From: Lumnitzera littorea
Lineage: Eukaryota > Streptophyta > Magnoliopsida > Myrtales > Combretaceae
Direction of reading: 5' to 3'
NCBI GenBank assembly: GCA_024138015.1
Contig: JAMXBB010000009.1
Location: 39,492,344-39,556,343, forward strand
DNA length: 64,000 nucleotides
The notes beneath the pieces are model-generated. The model was given only the letters and a program-made list of their open reading frames with translations. It was not told the origin of the DNA and made no database searches. Made by a program: the position numbers and the translations under genes. Within the stretch, counting starts at the first letter, position 1. Each line of letters opens with the position of its first letter. This document shows, piece after piece, positions 34,606 through 47,570 of this stretch.

Positions 34606-36273
34606 TGTCATACTCTAAACTTGAGGAGTCATAATAGTCTCGCCATGTAAACCGATCTAGGCTAGAAGCTAACCCTTTAGCTACTGACATAAGTATAGTT
34701 TACATAAAGCAAACAATGACTCAACCAACTTTAAAGCATCAGATGGGCACCTTTAGTATATAAAACCTGTGGAGTAACAATTTAAAAATATATTTTCTTA
34801 TACTTATAAATAGATTAGTTCATTACATAATCTTAGGTACATTAAGAGTTCAAAGTTTTCAAAAGAAACTATACATCTTCACAAGAGGACTACATTACAT
34901 ATATAATGATAACAGCGAGCCAACGAAGACTATAAGGCCTCCTAAGAAGACCTTATAATCCTCCCACAAAAGAAAAACAAAAGAGACTTAAGCTTCATTC
35001 CATTTATTAAATTCCTTCACTTTATTCCCAACTTGTCAAAATTAACCTGTGGACTAGTGTGACGAGGCATCTTTTGGTACTACTCTGTACCTGCAAAATA
35101 ATATATAGGGATGTGAGCTCAAATAGCTCAATAAGAAGAGACTGAGTCGTAAGAACACATTAACAAAGGTTGTTCAATCATTAATTATATGCAAATGCAA
35201 TAGACAAATGATATAGCATCTCACAATGTTTAACCGATTCATTGTGAAGTTAAAGTAATTCCGTCCACTCTAACTTGAATTCTAAAGAGTTTCAACACAA
35301 CACTATCAAGGTAAATCTAACCTTATGCAATGGAGAACCCTCCTCCTTAAACAACATTCGAACTATTGATCCTAATCTTGTAGTGACCCCTCTCCTATCA
35401 CTTAGTTCAATTAAGGGTGAGAAAATGACCATTTCTACTATTCTTAACAAATGCATTGGTATTTAGTTTGACAACCTAATCGTTACCCCTATTGGGTTAT
35501 CGTAAATGTTAGGTTAGACGTTTAGTCAACTTAAGTTATTAGGTGACCAGCTAAGTTCATATATGCAAGATATGATATATGTTCAAGTAAAAAGTAGTAC
35601 GTGAAGTTCAACTCCCAATAAATAATCAATATTCTAAGCACATATATAGTACATGCACAAACAATTTAACCACAATCACAAGCAAGAACTCTTACTTGTC
35701 CAAGTATCCTGATACGATACTTCAATATGCCATTAAGCATCGATCTTAACTTACTTGGATGTAATGTTACACACTCCTATACGTCATGTTCGTGATCTTT
35801 GTTAATAATCCTTAGAAAGTAATACACAACTTCAATTTCAAATTCACATATGAAGTAAGAACTTATTTTCATTATTAAGTAGGTTTACATTCTAACATTA
35901 GTAGGTTCCTTAGTTATTTATCTAACTTTCAATTGACTTGAGATAAGTTCTAACTCAGATTCTGACTATGTTTCTGAGTAAGGTTCTAATCTATTACTGT
36001 AAGTTAGGTTTTTACTTAAAAAGTTCCTGACTTACATTCTAACTCTAATATAGTTATAATGTTCCAGTATCAATTACTTTCCAACCTAAAGCCCATTTTT
36101 AAGGTAATCAAGTTATTCATTCTTAAAGTATATTATGATCTTTTTTCTGACATAGTTTCTGACTCTTTAGTCACTATCACTACTTACTATCTAACTCATA
36201 CACAAGCTCACCTTGCATTTCTAGAATTTTCAACACTCTGTAACATCAACAAATATTTACTAAGAACCTCGAT

Positions 36274-36308
<35 letters not shown>

Positions 36309-37675
36309 CACCCCCAATGTACTAAATACTAATTTATACTTATATAGGAACTTAAAGATTAAATGTCAAATTCACCAAATGCTATCTTTTTGCTTAAATA
36401 TCATCATTTTCTTAAATCATAATAATCTACTTTAAGCTACTATAGGGTAATAATCATATATTACACTATAATTTTTATAAAGAATCACTAAGCTTTGTTA
36501 AAAACACTCATCCAACACACTATTTTGATGAAAATGAATTTTTCTCCAAAATTTGACAATCTGTTTTTTGTAATTTAACTGCATAACATCAAAATTCATC
36601 ATCTTGAGAATATAGCCACAAAATTTCAAGTCAAAACTATATCAATTGGTTTTTCAATTACTCATTTAAAATTTGTTATACATGACATTTTTCTTAAGAA
36701 CCTCATATCTAGACTCAAAATTTTGAAAATTTGATCAGATATTTGAATTCCTCATGCAAAAATACATAGGGAAACCAAATTTCATAATTTTTTTATGATT
36801 ATTTACTATTTTCCTTAATTTTTGATAAAATTGAAAGAGTTTAGCGGCTTATCAGAAACCTGAGCTTCAGCCACCATAGGGAGGGGAGGGTGTGTCAGCC
36901 TACTTTGTCTAAACACTCCTTCAAGCCACCACTTGATTTCACTCTCAGCTAGTTATCTTCGCTAGGATCACGTAAAACTTCAAATTTGCGACTAAATTTT
37001 CCAAATTATGTTCTTCACTCTCTCTCTTTATATTCTCGATTTCCAAAATTTTTTCAAGCTAACAAATGATCAAAATTTGCTCTAGATTGTAAGATGTAAT
37101 TTAATCTCTCCAATTGAGTGGCTTTTGATTTTTTTTCTTCCTATTAACATGTGTAAATAACACATGACTAGGTGTCAAAATTCTCAATTCTTACCCCATG
37201 CAATCTCAAACTTCATGGTACATAGAAACATGTTTCCTATCTGTTTAGGAAAAAAATTTTATCATTTTTTTCTAATTTTATTAATTTATTTAGTAATTTA
37301 TACGTAATTTCTACATAATTTTGGGTATTTAGATAATTACGGGTATATATATTTATATAACAATTATACTCGATGTACGTACATGTCTTTTATATAATAT
37401 TTTATGTCCATTATTAATTATGTTATTCTTATAATATATCTCTAAGTATTTATTAATTTTCGAAACCTACGTTAGACATATCCAATAATATAATAATAAT
37501 ATAATAAATTCTTATTAGTTTAGCTATATTTTTAAATTCCAAACTTATATAATCACTTCGACTAATGTCTCAAGGTCATACATAAGTTTTTACATTAATT
37601 GGGTTAATTTCATTAACATCCTAAATTTACCTACTCGATTCCTATTCATCAAGTATAGGCTCGTAGGGGGGTATA
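34606..37675 (+). mobile_element. Long gypsy-type LTR (solo or 3' LTR), decayed
   Basis: Colinear with the solo LTR at 51297-54402: TGTCAT start, 'catgtaaaccgatct' block, 'gatgtgagc...gctcaataag' block, and the near-identical 'ctcctatcacttagttc' at equal offset. Length about 3.07 kb against 3.11 kb. The end is placed at gggggTATA by analogy with GGGGCTTACA. Flanks agggg/aagtg do not match well. With the purine tract upstream it could be the 3' LTR of a deleted element rather than a solo LTR. It contains a TA microsatellite (about 36279-36309). Confidence 0.7.
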
Positions 37676-40600
37676 AAGTGGATTTGAGAACTTATATATA
37701 TAATTGTATTATATTAATTTAATAATTTGGATGAAAGTTACCATTAAAGTGAAGTAAAGGTAAGATATATCTAAAATATTGTGGTAAAAAAGTGATAAAG
37801 AAGTTATCAAATTATTCTTTTTTATACTTTATGGATTCGTAAGGTTGGTGCATTTTTAGTTAATATTTATATTAATTAATAAATTGGTGGGGAAAAATGA
37901 AAGGTTAAGAGTTATTTTATCTATATTATTTAAACCAATAAGTCACTAGCTATCTATATAATTACTTATAACTACTATTCATCCCTACTATAAACTAAAA
38001 AAATTAAATATATGACAATATTGTTATCTATTAATTACTTTTTTGACTCTTTTTTTCTTTTTCCAACATCTATTTGCTTTATCTATTTTTCCGTACACTA
38101 ACTCCTATCTCCATGTTATTTACCCACAATCTATTACCTTTCCAACTATTTTCTCTATCTCCACTATGCCTTTGCTCTTATCCATTTTCTCATACACTAA
38201 CTCTTATCTCCACATCATTTACCCACAATCCAACCATATTTTCAACTTCCCTTTCCCAAAACTAACAATCTCATTTTCCATTTCAACTACCTTTTCTTTT
38301 ATCTTTTAATGATGGAAAATTAAAAAATCATTTATTCGTTATCTCTATTTGTCTTTTCTAACACATACATATCACATGGATGGGATAAAAGTGTAGTGAT
38401 CAATAACCTTTCCATTTTTTCAACATAGAGGAATATTTGTTTTTTCCATTTTTCCTATTTCATTTACCAACAAACTATGATATATGACTCCATTAGATGA
38501 TAGTTTTTGGGTTGGGTTATGGATATGAAGGAAGAGCAATCGGTGGAACACTTAAAAAATTATTTTATTTCATGATTTTATGCACAACTCATTATGCTTA
38601 TTTTTTCATTAATTAATCTTTCATTGTTTACCATGTGATTGCTTAATTATATTTAAGATTTCTTTAGTAATTAGTTGTTCTCATTTTAATATTATTTTCT
38701 TTGAAATTTATGACAAATTTTGTTCTATAAATAAAATAAATATATGTAATTGGTTTTTTCATATTCTCCAAATCCTTTTATTACATAGTAAGAAAATTGA
38801 GCATTGGTGGTTAAATTTTCTAAACTGTATTTATTTGTCTTCATATTCTATTTTTTATACTCCTCTCTTTATTTGATATTATTTTATATGTTTCTAGTTT
38901 TGTAATTTTTGTGGTTTACTATAGTTGATTCAGTTTTTCTATATTCAATTATTTGTACAGTGCAGAGTCTCGAGATATATAATAACTAAAGAATATGTAG
39001 TAAAAATGAAAAAATTAAAAAAAAATACTTAAATTAATGTAACTTGACAACTTGCTTATTTTATTTTTAATATATTTTAATAGGTAGGAAGAATGATTTT
39101 AAAAAATGCAAATTTCATGATTCAATCCAAACACAACAATAGATAAGGCGTCGGTGACTCCATTCCAATACTAAAAAACAATGTTCCATCCCATTCAATT
39201 ATGACAAATTAAAAAGGTACATTCTTCCGGGAAACTGTTTTCTTTATGTCAAAATCCTACTTTGCTTTTGTCTTCTCACAAATCCTTGATGAAACAAAAG
39301 TTCCATAGAGACACGGCTGTGCTTTTCCAATCCCCGTAAGTGTTAAGATCCAAAAGGAAAAAGAAAATAAATAAATAAACTATCGGGGAAAATAATGCGG
39401 ACCAACGTAAGACTCCGACACACACTCGTCGTCGTCGTCTTCTTCTTCTCCTGTGGGGCAGCGTCGCGCTCAACATAGAGTCACTTCTTACCGCATCAAT
39501 TTTGTATGCATTTGCTTCGACCCTGTTGTGAACCGCGTCCAAGAAATTCATAGCCATAAACAAGAATTGTCGGATTCATTATCTCCTCAACTCATGGCCT
39601 TCATGCACATATAACCAAAACACCCAGAGAACCTCACAATTCGTGAAAGCGGCAGGATGATGTACATAAATGGGTCGATCAATAAGTACGGATTTATAAT
39701 AGAAAGATTACGGGATGGTTTTTTCGATTTATTTTTCTGAAATTAAAAATCGATTTAGGAGGAGTTTTCAATGGATTAAGGACCCTTTAGTTTTCTTAGA
39801 AAGTTCGAAAATCTGATTCCGCCTCTCAATTTAACTCACACATCCTTAAGTATTGATTTACCCATAGACCTCTCTGGCTATTTGATCATAACTGAGATAT
39901 CATATTTTTAGATGTTTTATGGTTTAAATTTTTTGCCCATTTTTTTTTTATTATTATTGTTATTATTTTGTATTATCTTGATGGTATCATTTTGGTAACA
40001 CTAACAAGTAAAAAAATAAAAGTACAAATGAATGCATGCATATATATATATCTTATTGTTATTGTTGTTTTCTCAGCAGCATTAGGCCCTTGGCTTGAGA
40101 GTGAATTCACGTGCACGATGGAGATATGCAAAATGGAACACATGCTAGGTACGAGCCGTCAGAGGCATCTTTATTATAAGCATTTTGATAATTAAGTTAG
40201 TAAAAAAATGAGATAAGGACATAAGAGTGACAATAACTGTAAAGTAGTATTGATATGGGTTTTTTAGATTTTTAGCTTGAGGGCTATAGAGATCTTGATA
40301 GGTAAGGGAAAGGTTGGATGTGGTAAGGACAATACTTTTATTCGACTCTTTAGTCCTTCAATTATAGTGAAGGGGAACATGGAGAGGATTGTGATAGTGT
40401 GATCAGTTGTCATTTTTAACCATTACTCCTCCCACCTTCCTTCAAACGTGTGGAATGTGGATTGAGCATAAACTTAGGGCCAAAGCAATATGCACTACTA
40501 ACACTTACAAAATTAAATAGATAAGGAATTCATACAAGTTACAAAATCAAAAGTGCTATTAACATTACTTGTAGAGAGTGACGTCAATTACTACATGCAG

Positions 40601-40700
40601 GAGTAGCAATCCCATACTCCATTTTGCATAAAGTAGAACAGATACGACTTCTTATGGGGATCTTCTCTATAAAAGAAAAAAAAAATACATTTAATAAATT
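37676..40700. other. Intergenic, no gene recognised
   Basis: AT-rich DNA with a tandem duplication at 38060-38257 and a more GC-rich patch at 39400-39560 containing a (cgt)n/(ctt)n run. The small frames over that patch have no family signature; the Arg-rich or Ser-rich stretches come from the microsatellite. Confidence 0.5.
38060..38257. repeat. Two-copy tandem repeat, 99-bp unit
   Basis: The block 'acactaactcctatctcca...atttacccacaatc' recurs 99 bp later with about a dozen changes. The unit is pyrimidine-rich on the plus strand. Confidence 0.8.
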
Positions 40701-40719
40701 GAGACAAATAGAAAGTACG

Positions 40720-42060
40720 TATACGAGAAGGAGGACATGGTGTTGCTGATTTGAAAGTTAGAAATAAAGCAACAATGGCCAAACTTGTTTGCCTGCGAAG
40801 ACGATGCAGGTAGAAATATGGGAGGAAATTTGTGAAAGGAGAAGTAAGAAGTAATTCTAGACTAGGAAATAACCTATTCCAGATGTCTAATTGGGTTGAG
40901 GAGGATCATACTAGATGAAATATAAGAGATGGCAAGAATATGTTGTTTTGTCATCATAATTAGGCTGCAGTGGGAATTCCAAGATTGTATTTTATTGGCC
41001 CTTTATTGCGAAATAATGACTCTTTGATGATTACTGATGCTAGCATAAACCTAAATGAATGGAACGAAAATGTGATAAGCTTTCTAATTGATCAAGAAGA
41101 GAGGCATTGACTTAAGAATTGTGTAATTTCATCAAGAGATGCAAGTACTAACAGTTGCAATTGGAAGTTAACTCCTTCAATTGTCATTTTTGTAAAATCA
41201 ACTTACATTCAATTGCAAAAAGAAAGTAATAAAAATTTTATTACACAAAGTGAATGGGCTTAGATATGAGAGCTACCAAAGTTACAAAAGATAAAAGTAT
41301 CTTTTTAGAGATTACTACATAATGCACTGCCAATATGCAAGAAACTGACATGAAGAGGTATACATATTTTCAATGTATGTTAGATGTGCAATAGCAACAA
41401 AAAAATAGTGTAACATGCTCTACGATATTGTGATGTTATTGGGCTTAATGATTACAAATAAATCATCATATACAATTTCAAAATTCATTTGATTTGCCTT
41501 TTGTAATGTCGATTAGGGAAAATTGCAGGTTCTTAAGGGCACTATGGTCATCTGTATTCATGTTTTATTTATGGAGCTTTTGGAATAATTGTAACAACAT
41601 AATTTTCAATGACTCTCAGGTGCGATATGCTAAATGGATTCAACATGCAAAGATAGTTGTTAAAGAATTTTGGATAGCCCAAAGGAAAAAGTGCTAAACT
41701 CTTACATCAAGAAGATGCCAACAAGTTTTACCTATTGATGATGTAGAAGGGACAAGAGTCATGTTTACCGATGCATCTATCCAAGAGGGGAAAGTGAAAA
41801 CAGGAATTAAAGGTGTAATGTTTGAGCATGATGGATTTTTACAATTAGGCTACTCGAAGCCTATCTTACCCTCATCACCTGTTGAAGCTAAAATTTGGAG
41901 TATTGCTTTTGGCTTGTGATTGCTTGCTAAGTTAAATTGCTTGGATTATGTTATTTTCACTTATAGTTATAAAGCTATTCAAATCATCAAGGATTCTAAC
42001 CTTGATACTTGTTATCTATATGATGCTTTTGTGATTTGTAAGTGTCAAGCCTAGATTTTC
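40720..42060 (+). pseudogene. LINE (non-LTR retrotransposon) 3' part, decayed
   Basis: Reading through stops and frame changes: GHGVADLKVRNKATMAKLVC near 40735 (RT end, like 'GG.GF.DL..FN.A.LAK'), a zf-RVT-like block near 41270-41420 (LHNALPICKKLT then a HALRYC-like motif), LWSFWNNCNNIIFND at 41565, and a plant-type RNase H near 41754-42044 (MFTDASIQEGKVKTGIKGVM, then SPVEAKIW and LAKLNCLDYVIF). The domain order fits a plant L1 element on the plus strand. No poly(A) tail was identified, so the 3' end may be cut by the LTR-like sequence that follows. Confidence 0.75.
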
Positions 42061-42560
42061 CGTTCTTGCTTTTCTAAGCTTGATTTAAACTAATATGCCA
42101 ATTTAGTTTAAACCCTTAACTAAAGTTGAGGAAAAATTGATTTATTTATATTTTGGAAAAAAAAAATTGGAGTCACTACTTGGTAAATCTGAAAAATATG
42201 ATTAAATTAGAACTAATTTAGTAGATTGTTTTAATTTAGATACTAGCTTACATTTTTTGAAATCTTGTGAAAAAATTTCAAGAAGCTAGATATCATAAGT
42301 TTGGGGATTAAATAATTAAACCTTAAATTGATAACACTTTAGTCTTTTGAATTTAAATTTATTTATAAAAGAAAAAATGACAAATTTTCCTTATTTTAAG
42401 TTATCCCATGATTGCGTACAAGTGCCTACTATCCGTTATTTGAGGTCAAACTTCTATTGTTCATTTTTCAAAAATTTAAGGTGTTGATTTATTTTAATTT
42501 GAGAAAATCATAGATTTTACATTTTTAACCATTTAATTTAATGTTTTTTAAGAAAAATTC
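42046..42560 (+). repeat. Old gypsy LTR-like fragment
   Basis: Starts near gtgtcaagcctagattttcc and includes attggagtcactacttggt and gattgcgtacaagtgcctac, sequence words common in LTRs of large plant Ty3/gypsy elements. The end and partner were not found. It may mark the left end of a decayed element running toward 45900. Confidence 0.35.
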
Positions 42561-42754
42561 TTGAAAAGGGTCCTAATTATGGTGCATATTATTTTTTTTT
42601 ATTATTAATTTTTTGAGAAATGAATCCTAATTTCTAAATAAATTATTTTTTCTTTAAAAAATGAATCCTAATTTCTAAGTGATAAAATGTTTTCTCTCTC
42701 TCTTCTTTTTATTCATTTATTTTGAAGTGGGAAAATACCATTTTTTTTTAAATA

Positions 42755-42785
<31 letters not shown>

Positions 42786-45700
42786 AAGAAATGAAATGAA
42801 AAGAAGAGAAGAGACTTTTTTTTTTTACCTTTTTGTTTTTTTTTCTGTATGTATACATATAATAAATACATGAAATCAAAGGAAATAAATTAATTAATTA
42901 AAAATAAAAGCTGGGAAGAGACAAACGGGTGAAGGATCGAGTTAACATGAAGGTTAAAGCTAGTTTTGGATCAATTTTATGTTAGGATTTGAATCATCCA
43001 ACTCAGTCACATGCATTGCACATGGCTGATGTGGAGAGAGAGGAAGGGGGTAGCTGCAATAGGTTGCCTCAAAGTGCCCCAGCCACCATTTCAAGCGGAT
43101 GAGGACACTTTCATGATGTTTTCATTGATGAAAATTATATTGGTGATGGTGTCTTATCCTATGATGGTGGTCTTAGTAGTGATGTGTAGTGGTTGAAATG
43201 AGCGATAGAGAAAAAGTAGATATGGAGCTCGAAAGATGATGGATTGAAGCAAGTTAGGAGTGCTTTCCTAAGTTTTTGGAGTCAAGAAATTCGTTGGTGA
43301 AGTTACTTCTTTGCAAAAAGTAGTTTGGGTAGGGTTTTATGGAGGTTAATGGTAGGTAACAAGTTGAAGGTGGTGGTAGAGCTCGAGTAACGTGAATAGA
43401 AGTTGTTGGGACTCAAAGAGGAGTTTGATCCTATGTTTTTTGACACTGGAAGCTCAACCATAATGGTTGTTTTAATCAAAGAGTAGCTGAACTACTCTTT
43501 TTGTAGTGGTAAGGGTTTACCTAAAACCATAAAGTAGTAGAGCTTAAGATAGCAAGTATGACAATGAGTAAGGATGGGCTCTTTCAAAAGCTTAAAGCTT
43601 AGGGAATCTTTCTATGATGGTGGCTTTACTAGAAAACTACTATAAGCGAAGCAATTTATAAGAGAGAAACTAAGAAGCTTGGTACAAAAATAGAAAGTGC
43701 TCAGGAGAGTGATTCTCGAATTTTTGAGTGATGGTTTAATGATCGAAAATTCTTTAATAGTTTTGAAAGAGTATAAGCACTTTGTCACCAATACCACAAT
43801 CACATTGTCCTGTCTTACTAGTTTTTACATAAGCTAATCATAGGCTACAACTACTTACGTATTCTCTCAAAGTTACAACAAATTCTCACTCAAATAAGTG
43901 AACAAACAAAAAGGGAAAAATATTAGATCCTCTAAACTTTAGTATAAATAAATAAAACAATAGAATGTAAACTTTTTCTAGCATAATAGTGGAAATTTTC
44001 TATATCTTCTTTGTTTAATAGCTTCAACATATATAGATTTTTGTTCCATGGATGTAACTTGATTTTTTGCTAATCTTTTGATGTCCATTAAAGCTGTTGA
44101 ATCCGCTTTGTTGCACAAAATCCTTTGCATATCTTGATGCCCTTATCTTATTGTATTGTTTAAGATTTGAGTGAATCTTTAAAATATCTCCTATAATCTC
44201 ATAAATGCTAATTTGTTTTTGTTAGATTAAAATTGGATAAATTTGTTAAAATCTTTGAGATGAACAAATTACTGATCTAATCTTAATTCTTTCAAAAATT
44301 AATCCCCAATGATATTATTCTAACTTTAGTTGAAGGGGTCGATCATATTACCTAAATATATTCTACTAATGGAGATAGGCCTCCCAGATAAAGTAATCAA
44401 ACTTAAATTTTCAAGATAGAATTCCTCTTAGCAAATTCAATTTAATATAGACTAAAGCTTCTACTTAACCATCTATAGTTTCTACAACTAAGCATGTTAT
44501 GCCTCATACCAATCAAACTTTCTACTTAAGTTTCTACAGGTGCTTAATACATTTTCCAAATCAAAGGTTTTACTCAAGTTTCGGCCATGTTTTTCAACTA
44601 TATGTCATCCTTAAGCTTCTACAAGAGTTTTGAAGCCTTGTTTTAATTTTGCTTAAACAGTTATCTTCTACTCAAGCTTCTAAAGATTTTTCTCATATAT
44701 CAATTTAATTGAACCTTCTACGAAATCTTCTATAAGTGTTTTTCCCATCATTTTTCAAACTTAAAGCTTCAACTAAAATTTCTACAAACACTAAGAATCC
44801 AATGTGCTTATCTAGTAACATTCTACTAAGGCTTCTACATCTTCACTTTTTTTTTAGATTATCAATTTTCAACTTCTAACAAAGATTCTACAAACCTAAA
44901 ACCCTTCAAATGTCGTATTATCAAACTTCTACTACAACTTTTACACTTTCATTAACATAATTTTTCTTGAATACTTAATGCACATATTAGTAATTTTTAC
45001 ACCCTTTTGTTATCATAAAAACCAAGGTAAGAGAGAACTCAATAGACAAAAGATATGATAGAGATGGAAAAAGTCCTATTTCTATTATAAGAAAACATTG
45101 AGAATTCAAATAAAAGAAAAAATAGGTTAAGAATTCAAATAGAAAATTAATAAAATTTTGAGGACCAAATGTATAACTTCCCTGTTTGCCAAAGGTCTTG
45201 ATAAGTAAGATGGCTTGGAAAGGTAGCTTTAAGTGAGATCACCTAAAAGGGCTAGAGAGGATAAATAAGTAATCTTAATAAGTTAATACACTTGTGATAG
45301 GCAAAGGAGTTTAAGAGCATTGACTTTGTGGTTCTCAAGATCTAGGTAAGAATGGCTTCATATTATGGCAGAATTATATCATTCGAGGTCTCTATTTGAC
45401 TCTTGAATGTAAAAGTTTGGTAGTAGTTTTCTTTAAATCATCCCCCTCAAAATTAATAAAATTTTGGAACTCAATGACCACCATTTGATTGCCTTGCTAA
45501 TTAACAGATGAGATGAGTCACCTCTTTTAGGCTTCTCATTCATACAAGTCCTATTTAGGGTATAAACCTATGAAGAAACATCAATACTAGTCCAACCAAA
45601 CTTTCACTATTGTTTTGGATATATCAAATCAATTCTCTCCAAATCATTTCACATTATGAACTTGATTACCTAGACCTTAACTCTTAATTTGAATAATAAG

Positions 45701-46842
45701 TGTACCTAACTATTGGATATAGCCCAATCTAAAATAAGTATATTCAACCCTTTAAAAATACCTAACAAATCGTATAAGGTTGGATTTATTTAACATTTCT
45801 TTTATTCATTTTTTTCTTAAAAAGTAGTCCAATTAAAATGTCTTTTTCTAATAAATGAGATATCTTTTTAACTACATTTCACTTGAAGATACATGAATTT
45901 TTTATTCCCAAACACTCTTATCTCCTAATTACCATCTTTATCATAATACAAAATAAAAAACAGTTTATCCAGACATGAGGATTGAAGCAAAAACACACAA
46001 TTACAAACCACATATTTTTGCAAGCACCAAATTTCACTGGAAAAATGAAGCCTTTAATTTTTAAGAATAATTAGCACATCACAATTTAAATGCTCAACAA
46101 GATTGTTAGGTCGTTTGATTTATTTATTTATTTATTTTGCCAAAATATGTAGTTTTATTTGAACAATGGTGAAAATAGACTCAACATGCATTTCACGTGT
46201 CAACTAAATTAAATTGTTTACTAAAAGAAATAAAAACGAATATCTTTGCACCTAACGTACTAGGTCACAAAATCATTCCATAAGATTCATTATTGCGCTC
46301 TTGGAATTATTGTAGAAGCATGCCCGACAGTTTATATCGATTTTCCATATATGAGTCTTATACTATAACAACTCTCTACGTCATCCCACGACGGTAGAGG
46401 GCGTAAACAATTTTTCCCTCTTACATCATATTTCGTCTTCCGATTACAGATTTCTTTCACCTTATGATTCATTTTTGCTCACAAAAATCTAACGATTCCA
46501 ATCCACAGCATTTGGATTGATAATCCTAGGTTTAATCAACGGACAGCCTGAAATTGTTATTAAGTGATATTATAGCCATAAAATCCGCGTCTTATATGGT
46601 GTGATATGTATTCTTAATACCTGTCCAAATTATATCTTAAAATACAAAGTCTGTCTGGCATTTATATGTATATACCAATAACTAAGCTTATAATTAATGA
46701 AAGAACACAAGGAGGTAAAAAAGATAGTTTAAAATTCATCAAGATTAACGTTTCTTGATGCAAATTATGTGATTATGGCTAATATATGAGTCAAATGGCT
46801 AGTATATATATCGTTGTCGAGGGAAGTGAAGTGGAAGGCAAG
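42561..46842. other. Non-coding, repeat-derived stretch
   Basis: No convincing coding region on either strand. It holds homopolymers, a TA run at 42769-42785 and the CTTCTAC array at 44450-44960. The frames at 43011-43196 and 43612-43803 have no recognisable family features. Confidence 0.5.
44450..44960. repeat. Degenerate array of paired TTCTAC motifs
   Basis: About ten units of roughly 50-60 bp, each holding two half-sites like cttctactcaagcttctaca (44451, 44514, 44600, 44660, 44713, 44760, 44817, 44871, 44928). The motif pair is kept better than the spacer sequence. Confidence 0.65.
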
Positions 46843-47390
46843 TTTTTTTTTTTTTAATCCAAAACACATAATAGTGTATTACTTATCTAGTGTTCAGTAC
46901 ATTAACATCACTATTACTTTCGTTACAATCCGTAACAAAATCATGATTAAGTAGTCGCTGTAGGTCAGATGGGAGGCTCTGCCACCAATCTTTAGGACTC
47001 ATCTGCCTCTGTGTAGTTGACCATCGACTTTGCAACTGTGTTAGTACTACTTGCAATCGCCCTTATTGCACATTCCTCTTTTATTTCTTCAATCAGACAC
47101 CTATTGGGCCAGCCCACTTTCAGACAATTTCTCTCTCTTTTATTAGGCCCAACGCTTCTTTAATGGCCCACGCTTAAATCAGTTCAACGTTTTTCATATC
47201 TAAAATTTTTTAAAAACCCTCACAAATGTTGCCACGAGAGTCCCTTGCGACCCCTCCTACCACGCCAAATCCTTCGCACGTGTTACAACCAGCGTCCACA
47301 TTAATTTTTATAACTCCTCTCTTTGGAGCCTTCCATCGAATGCGTAAGGCGCATTTAGAACATAGACATGCATTCTCAGATCTTGGTTTT
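46843..47390 (-). pseudogene. LINE 3' end with RNase H domain and poly(A) tail
   Basis: On the minus strand: APKRGVIKINVDAGCNTCEG and FGVVGGVARDSRGNICEGF (47340-47240), the start of the plant LINE RNase H domain 'KINVDGA...GGV.RD..G'. Then IEEIKEECAIRAIASSTNTV and AKSMVNYTEADES (47100-46985), its end. Frameshifts and stops are present. It finishes in a 13-nt A tract (T run on plus, 46843-46855), the expected tail. The element is 5'-truncated near 47390. No target duplication was found. It lies just beyond the 3' end of the MFS-like gene. Confidence 0.78.
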
Positions 47391-47412
47391 CATCGTTGAG
47401 AGTAAATTCAAC

Positions 47413-47418
47413 ATTTAT
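47413..47418 (-). terminator. Possible poly(A) signal of the MFS-like gene
   Basis: AATAAA on the minus strand about 155 nt past the stop codon of the gene ending at 47571. Confidence 0.4.
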
Positions 47419-47570
47419 TATCCAAAAAAATTGTCAAACAAAGTTGATAACAGCCAATCATACACTTCAAAAAAAACGAAAAAAATCATTTACTAACAAC
47501 AATCAAAATATCGGTTGTGAAAACATTGCCGAGAATGGAATCTTTGCTTGTGCTCAACCTCATATGTTCT

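Noticed and set aside
39276..39563. Minus-strand frame with nine Arg in a row
   Set aside because: The Arg run comes from a (cgt)n/(ctt)n microsatellite. The rest (NFLDAVHNRVEANAYKID) has no family I recognise and lacks splice partners.
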